From Pseudomonas ekonensis (lineage in GTDB: Bacteria; Pseudomonadota; Gammaproteobacteria; Pseudomonadales; Pseudomonadaceae), in assembly GCF_019145435.1 (NCBI RefSeq), contig NZ_JAHSTS010000001.1, positions 1,812,001 through 1,876,000 on the forward strand: a stretch of DNA of 64,000 bases, read 5' to 3'. This document shows positions 8,366 to 15,373 of the stretch, piece after piece. The notes under the pieces are model-generated. The model did not search any database. It was not told where the DNA came from and saw nothing but the letters and a program-made list of their open reading frames with translations. Every line of letters begins with the position of its first letter. Position 1 is the first letter of the stretch. Position numbers and translations under genes: made by a program.

Positions 8366-9512
8366 CCTGTCCGAGGCGCCGCTGTTCAGTGTCGGTTTCC
8401 GCCCGCTGTTTCTCGCCGGGGCCGGGTTTGCCGTGCTGGCGGTCATGGTCTGGGGCCTGTGGCTGCACGGCCATTGGCTTGCCCTGCAACCGGCGGGCGG
8501 CATGCTGGCCTGGCACCGCCATGAGATGCCGTTCGGGTTCGCGGCGGCGATTGTCGGCGGCTTTTTGCTGACCGCGGTGCCGAACTGGACGGGCATTGCG
8601 CCCCTGCGCGGATGGCCGCTGATCGCGTTGGTGCTGGTCTGGCTGGCGGGGCGACTGGCGTGGTGGGCGCCGCTGCCCGTCGGTGCGGTGCTGCTGGTGC
8701 AAGGGGCGTTTCTGCCCTTGCTGGCTGGGCTGCTGGGGCGGGATCTGATCGCTGCGCGCAAGCGAGACAACTACCCGATCGTGCTGGTGCTGGCGCTGAT
8801 GGCGGGCTGCCAGGCGCTGACCCTGTCCGGCATTCACTACGATGACGCCGGCCTGCAACGTCGGGGCGTGCTCGCGGCGCTGTGGCTGATCGCGGCGCTG
8901 ATGACCGTCATCGGCGGGCGGGTGCTGCCGTTCTTCATCCAGCGCGGCTTGAACCGGCCGCCTGCGCCGCCGGCCAAGGCATGGCCGACGCGGTTGTTGC
9001 TGCCCGCCAGCCTGCTGATCGCCGTGACCTTCGCCGCCGGCCTCGATGACTCGCCGAGCCTGTGGCTGGCGGCGCTGTTCGTCCTTGTCGGCGGTGTGCA
9101 GGTGTGGCGCCTGATCCGCTGGCATGACCGCGGACTGTGGCGCGTGCCGCTGCTGTGGTCGCTGTACCTGGCCTACGCCTGGATGGCGCTGGCGACCCTG
9201 GCCATGGCGCTGTGGCACCTGGGGCTGATCGGGCAGCAGAGCCTGGCTACCCATGCGCTGGCGGTCGGGGGCGTGGGCGGGTTGATCCTGGCGATGATCG
9301 CGCGGGTCTGCCTCGGCCATACCGGGCGCCTGCTGCAGCCACCCAAAGGCATGGTGTCCGGGTTTGCGCTGGTGCTGGCCGCGGCGGCCTGCCGGGTGTG
9401 GGTCGTGCCGTTCTCCAGCCTGGGCCTGGGCTTGTCGGTGTTGCTCTGGTGCGCTGCCTTCAGCCTGTTCCTGCTGCGTTACACCGGGTTTCTGTTCAAG
9501 CCGAGGCTCTAG
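8358..9512 (+). CDS. nnrS: NnrS-family membrane protein
   Basis: A 384-residue, roughly 12-helix inner-membrane haem/copper protein of the NnrS family, associated with nitric-oxide stress. The N-terminus (LFSVGFRPLFLAGAGFAVLAV) and the segment WHRHEMPFGFAAAIVGGFLLTAVPNWTG are hallmark NnrS sequences, as are VGGRVLPFFIQRGL and MIARVCLGHTGR. The conserved histidines (WHRHEM, HTGR) are present. ATG 8358 overlaps the ppyR stop. Control by NorR/FhpR and sigma-54 is inferred from the sites upstream of ppyR. Confidence 0.93.
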   Translation: MRNLSEAPLFSVGFRPLFLAGAGFAVLAVMVWGLWLHGHWLALQPAGGMLAWHRHEMPFGFAAAIVGGFLLTAVPNWTGIAPLRGWPLIALVLVWLAGRLAWWAPLPVGAVLLVQGAFLPLLAGLLGRDLIAARKRDNYPIVLVLALMAGCQALTLSGIHYDDAGLQRRGVLAALWLIAALMTVIGGRVLPFFIQRGLNRPPAPPAKAWPTRLLLPASLLIAVTFAAGLDDSPSLWLAALFVLVGGVQVWRLIRWHDRGLWRVPLLWSLYLAYAWMALATLAMALWHLGLIGQQSLATHALAVGGVGGLILAMIARVCLGHTGRLLQPPKGMVSGFALVLAAAACRVWVVPFSSLGLGLSVLLWCAAFSLFLLRYTGFLFKPRL

Positions 9513-9653
9513 GCTCTGTGTGAAAAGCCTTGATACTCGGTGATGCTGCGTTGAAAACAGCCTCGGAATGCTCATTTACAACCCGTAAACTCCGCTTCCT
9601 CGGCTGTTTTCGCCTTGCCTGACCTTCGTCTCAAGACGTTTCACACAGACCCT
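9511..9653. repeat. MITE-like palindromic element, about 143 bp
   Basis: Terminal inverted repeats of 23 bases, differing at 3 positions, occupy 9511-9533 and 9631-9653; their shared core is TCTGTGTGAAA. Each end is bordered by CTAG (9509-9512 and 9652-9655), which could be a YTAR-type target duplication as made by some IS5-family elements. An inner inverted repeat (GAAAACAGCC...GGCTGTTTTC) makes almost the whole element fold into one hairpin. It has no coding capacity. The family link is inference. Its left end abuts the nnrS stop codon, so it may also act as a transcript end. Confidence 0.65.
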
Positions 9654-9681
9654 AGGGTGGCCGTCGGGCATTACCGTCGTG

Positions 9682-10353
9682 TCAGTCCCGCCGCTCGGCC
9701 ATCAGCAGCAACGACTGCGGCAGCGGACTTTGCGGGTGCTGCGGTTCGCGCAGTTCGGCCAGCCGCCAACCGGCCATGTCCAATGCGTTGATCCAGCTCG
9801 ACAGGGTGCGCATGTACCACGGCATCGGTTGCCAGTGCCCCTTGAACCCGGCGAACGACTCTTCGCGCCAACCGTCCTGATAGTCTCCGGCCGCTGCGGC
9901 CCAGGGGTGCAGCGTCTGGATCACCAGCGCGCCGCCGGGGGCGAGCAGGGCGTTCAGGGCGGCGAGCAGCGGGATGATGTCCTGGTGCAGCAGCGAGAAG
10001 TTGGCGCAGATCAGGTCGTATCCGCGTCCGATGTCCACCCGGCCGTCCGCCAGGTCGTCGTAGCTGGCCACATGCACTTGCGCAGAGCCTGCCGCCCGTG
10101 CGGCCTCCACCAGCGTGGCGTCGCCGTCCACGCCCACCGTTTCGATCCCTCTTTCGCTCATGGCCCGCAGCAGCCAGCCTTCGCCGCAGCCCAGGTCGAG
10201 CACCCGTTCGGGCTGCCGGCCGAGGATCGCCAGCAGGATCGCCTGATCGGTGACGGTGAGGCGGCTTTCGATGGCGCCGCTGCGCACCGCGTCGATCCAG
10301 GCCGCCGCGTTGAGGTGCCAGCTGTGCAGGAGGGCGGATTCGGGGGTGGGCAT
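9682..10353 (-). CDS. Class I SAM-dependent methyltransferase
   Basis: A 223-residue Rossmann-fold methyltransferase. Motif I is VLDLGCGEGWLLRAM, followed by the acidic end of beta-2 (VGVDGD) and a motif around DLICANFSLLHQD and APGGALVIQTLHPW. The substrate cannot be told from sequence. The start at 10353 (MPTPESALLHSW) is preferred over one 14 codons upstream because GGAG lies eight bases before it. It is transcribed alone after the diguanylate cyclase gene on the same strand, with a 52-base gap. Confidence 0.85.
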   Translation of the reverse strand: MPTPESALLHSWHLNAAAWIDAVRSGAIESRLTVTDQAILLAILGRQPERVLDLGCGEGWLLRAMSERGIETVGVDGDATLVEAARAAGSAQVHVASYDDLADGRVDIGRGYDLICANFSLLHQDIIPLLAALNALLAPGGALVIQTLHPWAAAAGDYQDGWREESFAGFKGHWQPMPWYMRTLSSWINALDMAGWRLAELREPQHPQSPLPQSLLLMAERRD

Positions 10354-10405
10354 GGCGGGCTCCGCAATCGTGGACTGCCGGCAAGGATAGGCCATGGGCC
10401 GAAAG

Positions 10406-11554
10406 CTAGCTGTGATCGGCCACCTGCAGGCTGTTGCGGCCTCCGCGCTTGGAGGCGTAGAGCGCGCTGTCGCCTTGCTCGATCAGCGCCGCCAGGCTGG
10501 CCGGCGGATGGTCGAATATCTTGGCGCCGATGCTCAGGGTCACGGCCTGCGGGGTGGCGAAGTCTTGCGTGGCTGCGGCGTGGAACCGCTCACGCAGTTC
10601 GCTGCCGAGCGCCATGACCCGCTCGTGGGATGCATCGCCCGTCAGGATGACGAACTCGTCGCCGCCCAACCGCGCCGCCAGCGCGCCTTCGGGCAGCACC
10701 GCGCGGATCAGGTCGCTGAGCGTCACCAGCAGACGGTCGCCGGCGACGTGGCCGTACAGGTCGTTGACCAGTTTGAAATGGTCGATGTCGATCAGCAGCA
10801 GCGCACCGGGCCGGGCGCTGGAGACGCCGTCCAGCAGGCGCGGCGCCTGCACCTCGAGGGCGCGGCGGTTGTAGAGGCCGGTCAGCGGATCCTGCGCCGC
10901 CAGCCGGGCGATCTGCGTTTCCCGGCGGTGGCGTTCGGTGCCGGTCATCGACAGGGCGATCAGCATGATCGCCATCGCGCCCTCGACCAGGGAAACCTGG
11001 ATGATCTCGCCGCGCAGGGCCGCGAGGTCGATCAGCGTGCCCGGCACCACCGCCGTCAGGGCTTTGGCCACATAGAACAGCCCGTGGATCAGCAGCACAT
11101 AGCGCAGTTGCACGGCGCCGATGCTCAGCGATTTGCCGTGGGGGCGCAGCAGGAAACTGGCCCGCAGGGTGACCAGGGCCACCAGCAGCGAATTGCTCAT
11201 CAGCATGACTTTGGACCACAAGGCGTCATCCGGCAGCCACAGCAGGCCCAGCCAGGCCGGGACGATCAAGTACCAGCCCCCCGACAGGCGCTGGCGGGTG
11301 AACCGCGCCACCCCCAGCAGAAACAGCCAGTGGGCGACCACCAGCAAGCCGTTGGCGAACCAGATGCCGATCAGCAGATAGCCGCCGCTGCGCAGCAGGG
11401 CGAGGGTCGAGCCCACGGTGATGGTGGCGAAGCCTGCGCTCCAGCACAGCAGCGAGGCTTCGCGGATGCTGCGCCATTCGACCGCCAGGTAAAGGGCCGC
11501 CGCCGCAGCCAGGGCGGTGGAGATGGTCAGCATCGTGAGGGGGTCGAGCGCCAT
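10406..11554 (-). CDS. Membrane-bound GGDEF diguanylate cyclase without I-site
   Basis: A 382-residue inner-membrane enzyme making cyclic di-GMP from GTP. The first ~190 residues are hydrophobic, with about six helices (LTMLTISTALAAAAALYLAVEW to YVLLIHGLFYVAKALTAVV). They form a probable sensor of a MASE-like kind that I cannot name. The C-terminal GGDEF domain has DPLTGLYNRRAL, DIDHFKLVNDLYGH and the intact active site RLGGDEFVIL. The RxxD inhibitory site expected five residues before GGDEF is absent (PEGA). The start is taken as MALDPLTM at 11554; the frame is open to 11674 but that extension is not hydrophobic and looks non-coding. Confidence 0.9.
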   Translation of the reverse strand: MALDPLTMLTISTALAAAAALYLAVEWRSIREASLLCWSAGFATITVGSTLALLRSGGYLLIGIWFANGLLVVAHWLFLLGVARFTRQRLSGGWYLIVPAWLGLLWLPDDALWSKVMLMSNSLLVALVTLRASFLLRPHGKSLSIGAVQLRYVLLIHGLFYVAKALTAVVPGTLIDLAALRGEIIQVSLVEGAMAIMLIALSMTGTERHRRETQIARLAAQDPLTGLYNRRALEVQAPRLLDGVSSARPGALLLIDIDHFKLVNDLYGHVAGDRLLVTLSDLIRAVLPEGALAARLGGDEFVILTGDASHERVMALGSELRERFHAAATQDFATPQAVTLSIGAKIFDHPPASLAALIEQGDSALYASKRGGRNSLQVADHS

Positions 11555-11660
11555 GGACGGGCGGGCCTGATCGGGAGGTGAGAGGGCGCACGATTGTAAG
11601 CGTTCGCCCCGGCGGCTGCTATTTTCACTCACCGGATATTCCATTTTGCGGAGGTGCAGC

Positions 11661-12053
11661 ATGGATCGGTTCACGGGCGGTTGCCTGTGCGGCGAGATCC
11701 GCTTCGAGGCGACGGGCCGGCCTTACCGGGTGGGCATCTGTCACTGCCTCGATTGCCGCAAGTTCCATGGCGCGCTGTTCCATGCGTCGGCGATCTTTCC
11801 CGAGGACGCGGTGACGGTCACCGGCCGGCCCAGTGGCTACGGCGGGCGGTTCTTTTGCCCGCGCTGCGGCTCGTCGGTGTTCTCCCGCTCGGGCGACGAA
11901 ATCGAAGTGAACCTGGGATCGCTCGATGCGCAGGACCGGTTGCAGCCGACCTATGAGCTGTGGACGGTACGGCGCGAGTCGTGGCTGCCGCCGTTCGTCC
12001 TGGCCAGGCACTACCCGCGCGACCGCGAAGGGACGGGGCGCGAGGAAGGGTAG
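11661..12053 (+). CDS. GFA/CENP-V-family zinc protein
   Basis: A 130-residue protein of the glutathione-dependent formaldehyde-activating (GFA) family. Zinc ligands are visible: C8 and C10 in GGCLCGEIRFEA, C27, C29 and C32 in CHCLDC, and a CPRC pair in FFCPRCGSSVFSRSG. Members bind glutathione-S-hydroxymethyl or similar adducts, but most have no proven activity. ATG 11661 follows a strong GGAGGTG. It is divergent from the diguanylate cyclase gene and convergent with the hydrolase gene. Confidence 0.9.
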   Translation: MDRFTGGCLCGEIRFEATGRPYRVGICHCLDCRKFHGALFHASAIFPEDAVTVTGRPSGYGGRFFCPRCGSSVFSRSGDEIEVNLGSLDAQDRLQPTYELWTVRRESWLPPFVLARHYPRDREGTGREEG

Positions 12054-12058
12054 GTGAA

Positions 12059-12078
12059 CCGGGGCCGTTCGGCCCCGG
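12059..12078. terminator. Bidirectional hairpin
   Basis: CCGGGGCCG and its complement separated by two bases form a perfect 9-bp stem between the convergent stops at 12053 and 12090. It has no T-run, so the terminator role is inferred. Confidence 0.55.
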
Positions 12079-12089
12079 CCGCCGTTGCA

Positions 12090-12920
12090 TCAGTTGCGGA
12101 TGAACGCCAGCAGGTCGGCGTTGATCGTCTCGGCGTGGGTCGTCGGCATCCCGTGGGGGAAGCCCGGATAGATCTTCAGGGTGCTGTTCTTCAGCAGTTT
12201 CGCCGACAGTACGCCCGAATTCTCGTAAGGCACGATCTGGTCATCGTCGCCGTGCATCACCAGCACCGGGATCGTCACGCGCTTGAGGTCTTCGGTGAAG
12301 TCGGTCTGCGAGAAGGCCACGATGCCGTCGTAGTGGGCCTTGGCGCCGCCCATCATGCCCTGGCGCCACCAGTTGAGCACCACCGCCTCCAGCGGCTTGG
12401 CGCCGGGCCGGTTGTAGCCGTAGAACGGCCCGGCGGGCACGTCGTGGTAGAACTGCGAGCGGTTGGCCGCGAGCTGCGCCTGCAAGTCGTCGAACACCGA
12501 TTTGGGCAGGCCGCCGGGGTTGGCGGCGGTCTTGACCATCAGCGGCGGCACCGCGCTGATGATCGCGGCCTTGGCCACCCGGTCCTCGCCGTGCCGGGCG
12601 ATGTAGTGGATGACCTCGCCGCCGCCGGTGGAGTGGCCGACGTGCACGGCCTTCTGCGTGCCCAGATGGTTGACCACCGCCGCCACGTCGTCGGCGTAGT
12701 GGTCCATGTCGTGGCCGTCCCAGACCTGGCTCGAGCGCCCGTGGCCGCGGCGGTCGTGCGCCACCACCCGAAAGCCCTGGGCCAGGAAGAACAGCATCTG
12801 CGCGTCCCAGTCGTCGGCGCTCAGCGGCCAGCCGTGGTGGAAGTGGATCACCGGGGCGTCCTTGGGCCCCCAGTCCTTGTAGAAGATCTCGACGCCGTCT
12901 TTCGTGGTGACATAGCCCAT
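12090..12920 (-). CDS. Alpha/beta hydrolase (non-haem chloroperoxidase-like)
   Basis: A 276-residue alpha/beta-hydrolase. The oxyanion region is [13 protein letters not shown], followed by [27 protein letters not shown]. The nucleophile elbow is VGHSTGGGE, the late acid lies in [16 protein letters not shown], and the catalytic histidine in [10 protein letters not shown]. These match the family annotated as non-haem chloroperoxidases or arylesterases with perhydrolase activity. It is divergent from the acetoacetate-decarboxylase-like gene at 13147, and both have the same unusual 19-bp-spacer promoter, so they are probably co-induced. The real substrate is unknown. Confidence 0.92.
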   Translation of the reverse strand: MGYVTTKDGVEIFYKDWGPKDAPVIHFHHGWPLSADDWDAQMLFFLAQGFRVVAHDRRGHGRSSQVWDGHDMDHYADDVAAVVNHLGTQKAVHVGHSTGGGEVIHYIARHGEDRVAKAAIISAVPPLMVKTAANPGGLPKSVFDDLQAQLAANRSQFYHDVPAGPFYGYNRPGAKPLEAVVLNWWRQGMMGGAKAHYDGIVAFSQTDFTEDLKRVTIPVLVMHGDDDQIVPYENSGVLSAKLLKNSTLKIYPGFPHGMPTTHAETINADLLAFIRN

Positions 12921-12966
12921 GTTCGCGACTCCTCAAAACAGGGTGGTTTGTTGACAAGCGTTATCA

Positions 12967-12997
12967 ACTCTAGGATTGAAGCGGGCTTTAAGGTCAA
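12967..12997 (-). promoter_or_regulatory. MerR-type promoter of the hydrolase gene
   Basis: On the minus strand TTGACC (12992-12997) and TAGAGT (12967-12972) are separated by 19 bases, the long spacer typical of MerR-family-activated promoters. The sequence closely repeats the divergent promoter at 13067-13097. No MerR gene is adjacent. Confidence 0.65.
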
Positions 12998-13066
12998 GGA
13001 ATTTACGAACGGTCGCCGCGGCCCGCCGATCAGTCCCGTGAATGTCGGCCGACAGGCGCCATCGGC

Positions 13067-13097
13067 TTGACCTTAAAGTCCGGTTGAATCTTAGAGT
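13067..13097 (+). promoter_or_regulatory. MerR-type promoter of the decarboxylase-like operon
   Basis: TTGACC (13067-13072) and TAGAGT (13092-13097) stand 19 bases apart. The spacer opens TTAAAG, as in the opposing promoter at 12967-12997. The ATG lies 49 bases downstream. The 19-bp spacer implies activation by DNA-twisting MerR-family regulators. Confidence 0.65.
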
Positions 13098-13146
13098 GAG
13101 GCGCACCGGCTTTCTGCCGGCCACTCACCGAGAAAGGTCAGCCAAC

Positions 13147-14070
13147 ATGAGCAAGCGCTTTACAGAGGTCGAATTCGGGTCGCACAAGGTCGAGGTGCTG
13201 GAGGGCGGCTACTACGACCGCTTCCGGATGAACCCCGACCTCGACCAGGTGGCCCGCGACAAGGCGGCCGGCAACATCGATTTCTTCCGGCGCATTCCCA
13301 AGCAGCAAGTGGCGTCCCGCGTCGGGCCGACCTGGGCGCCGAACTTCTACTACCGTTCCGGCAGCGTCCAGCTGCTGTTCCTGGCGCCCCTCGACCGGCT
13401 GCGCGCCACGTTGCCGGCGCCGCTGGAACCGCTGCGGGCCTTTCCCGGCTACGGGCTGGTGGCGCTGACGTTCTTCACCTATTCGGTGTGCGACAACGAC
13501 CCCTATGACGAAGTGTCGGTGGCGGTCGTCGTACGTCGTCCCGGCGCCCGGGGCTCCCATGCGCTGGAACTGATGGACGCCATGCGCCGGCGCAGTTTCA
13601 CCGCCCACGTGCTGGCGTTGCCGGTGAACACCGAGATCGCCCGTGTGCGCGGCGTTCACGGCTATCAGTTGCCCAAGTGGCGCGCCGACATCAAGGTCGA
13701 CATCGGCGCCGAAGTCAGCGCCCGCATCGCCGGGCCCAAGGGCTTGCCGGACCTGCAGCTCAAGGTGCCGCTGCCGTCGCTGACCCACGTGCAGCCCCAG
13801 TCGCGCATGAGCACCGCCACCATGATCCATCAGGTCGACGGCCTGTGGCACCAGAGCGTGGTGCAGAGCAACACACTATCCTTTGCCCAACGCCTGTTTC
13901 CCCGCAACGTACGGCTGGAGCGCAACGGCGGCCCGCTGAGCCAGTTGCTCGACGGCCTGGGCGCTTCGCGGATCCTGCGCCTGGACGTGATCAAGGATGC
14001 GCAGATCGTGCTGAACCTGCCGGTGCCGCTGACGGCGTTCGGCCAGGCCGCCACCCACCGGAGCGAATGA
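13147..14070 (+). CDS. Acetoacetate decarboxylase-family protein
   Basis: A 307-residue protein of the acetoacetate-decarboxylase fold. The region VQLLFLAPLDRLRATLPAPLEPL, then PGYGLVALTFFTYSVCDNDPYDEVSVAVVV, and the later LPKWRADIKVD match the family core. Activity is not assured, because many members lack decarboxylation of acetoacetate and the Schiff-base lysine cannot be placed with confidence. ATG 13147 (MSKRFTEVEFG) is used; the upstream open frame runs through the promoter. The stop overlaps the start of the next gene (ATGA), so the two are one operon. Confidence 0.85.
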   Translation: MSKRFTEVEFGSHKVEVLEGGYYDRFRMNPDLDQVARDKAAGNIDFFRRIPKQQVASRVGPTWAPNFYYRSGSVQLLFLAPLDRLRATLPAPLEPLRAFPGYGLVALTFFTYSVCDNDPYDEVSVAVVVRRPGARGSHALELMDAMRRRSFTAHVLALPVNTEIARVRGVHGYQLPKWRADIKVDIGAEVSARIAGPKGLPDLQLKVPLPSLTHVQPQSRMSTATMIHQVDGLWHQSVVQSNTLSFAQRLFPRNVRLERNGGPLSQLLDGLGASRILRLDVIKDAQIVLNLPVPLTAFGQAATHRSE

Positions 14071-14759
14071 CCGAAATGACCCGCCGGATCCTTCATGTCG
14101 TCACCAATGTTGCCCACTATGCCGACCCGTCCGAGCCGACCGGGCTGTGGTTGGGCGAGCTGACCCACGCCTGGCAGGTGTTCGCCGCCAAGGGCTTCGA
14201 GCAGCGGCTGGTCAGCCCGCTCGGCGGCGCCAGCCCCCTGGAACCGCGTGCACTGAAGTGGCCGCTGCTCGACCGTTCGGCCAGCGCCTGGCTCAACGAT
14301 CCGGCGAGCATGGCGCTGCTGGCCGACACCGCCAGCCCCGACCGGATCGACGCGGCCGGGTTCGATGCGATCTATTTCACCGGCGGGCACGCGGTGATGT
14401 GGGACTTTCCCGAGGACGCCGGCCTGCAACGGCTGACCCGGGAGATCTACGAGCGGGGCGGCATCGTCTCGTCGGTTTGCCACGGATACTGCGGATTGCT
14501 CAATACGCGGCTGTCGGACGGCAGCTTGCTGGTGGCCGGGCGCAAGGTCACCGGTTACTCATGGATCGAGGAAGTGCTGGCCGGCGTCGCGGGCAAGGTG
14601 CCGTACAACGCAGAGCAGCAGATGAAGGCGCGCGGCGCGCGCTACGAAAAGGCGCTGCTGCCGTTCACCTCCAGGGTCGTCGCGGACGGCCGGCTGGTGA
14701 CCGGGCAGAATCCGCAGTCGGCCAAGGCCACGGCGCAGCGGGTGGCGGCCATGCTCTGA
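14067..14759 (+). CDS. PfpI/DJ-1-like type 1 glutamine amidotransferase-domain protein
   Basis: A 230-residue DJ-1/PfpI-superfamily protein. The nucleophile elbow is SSVCHGYCGLL with the expected cysteine. FDAIYFTGGHAVMWDFPED is the oxyanion/glycine-rich segment. Relatives include Hsp31-like glyoxalase III and chaperone-type proteins. It starts within the ATGA overlap with the decarboxylase-like gene, so it is translationally coupled and under the same MerR-type promoter. The N-terminus resembles the partial gene at 1-88 (both have TGLWLGE). A detoxification role against reactive carbonyls is plausible but inferred. Confidence 0.88.
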   Translation: MTEMTRRILHVVTNVAHYADPSEPTGLWLGELTHAWQVFAAKGFEQRLVSPLGGASPLEPRALKWPLLDRSASAWLNDPASMALLADTASPDRIDAAGFDAIYFTGGHAVMWDFPEDAGLQRLTREIYERGGIVSSVCHGYCGLLNTRLSDGSLLVAGRKVTGYSWIEEVLAGVAGKVPYNAEQQMKARGARYEKALLPFTSRVVADGRLVTGQNPQSAKATAQRVAAML

Positions 14760-14896
14760 GCGCATGACCGGCGGTCGCGGCGGCTGGCCGTCGGGGCAAA
14801 TTGCGCTTAGCTCAAAGGGATAACCGAGGCGCGCGCAGGCATCGACCGCCGCAGCGACGCCCCCTTCAGAACACCGTGAGTCTGAGGAAGTCCCCG

Positions 14897-15352
14897 ATGC
14901 TGACCTTGAACATCAACGGCAAGGATCAGGAGCTCGATGTCCCGGCGGACATGCCGTTGCTCTGGGTCCTGCGCGACGTCGCGCACCTGACCGGCACCAA
15001 ATTCGGCTGCGGCATGGCCCAGTGCGGCGCCTGCACCGTCCACGTCGACGGTGCGCCGATGCGCTCGTGCATCACGCCGGCCACCGCGGTGGCCCACGGC
15101 CAGAAGATCCTCACCATCGAAGGCCTGTCCAGCGACGGCTCGCACCCGGTGCAGCGGGCCTGGGCCGAGCTGGACGTGGTGCAGTGCGGCTACTGCCAGT
15201 CCGGGCAGATCATGTCCGCCGCCGCCTTGCTGGCGAAGATCCCCAAGCCCACCGACAGCGACATCGACCAGGCGCTCTCCGGCAACATCTGCCGCTGCGG
15301 CACCTATCCGAGAATCCGCGCGGCGGTCAAACGCGCCGCTGACATCGGCTGA
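14897..15352 (+). CDS. (2Fe-2S)-binding subunit of molybdenum hydroxylase (IorA-like)
   Basis: A 151-residue small subunit carrying two [2Fe-2S] clusters. The plant-type ferredoxin cluster is shown by [16 protein letters not shown] with a further cysteine in MRSCITP. The second, all-helical domain has [11 protein letters not shown] and [10 protein letters not shown]. This is the electron-transfer subunit of isoquinoline 1-oxidoreductase/aldehyde-dehydrogenase-like molybdoenzymes. ATG 14897 follows GAGGAAG. It is the first gene of a three-gene operon with the molybdopterin subunit and a diheme cytochrome c. Confidence 0.93.
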   Translation: MLTLNINGKDQELDVPADMPLLWVLRDVAHLTGTKFGCGMAQCGACTVHVDGAPMRSCITPATAVAHGQKILTIEGLSSDGSHPVQRAWAELDVVQCGYCQSGQIMSAAALLAKIPKPTDSDIDQALSGNICRCGTYPRIRAAVKRAADIG

Positions 15353-15373
15353 GCCCGGCAGGGGAGGTGAGCG

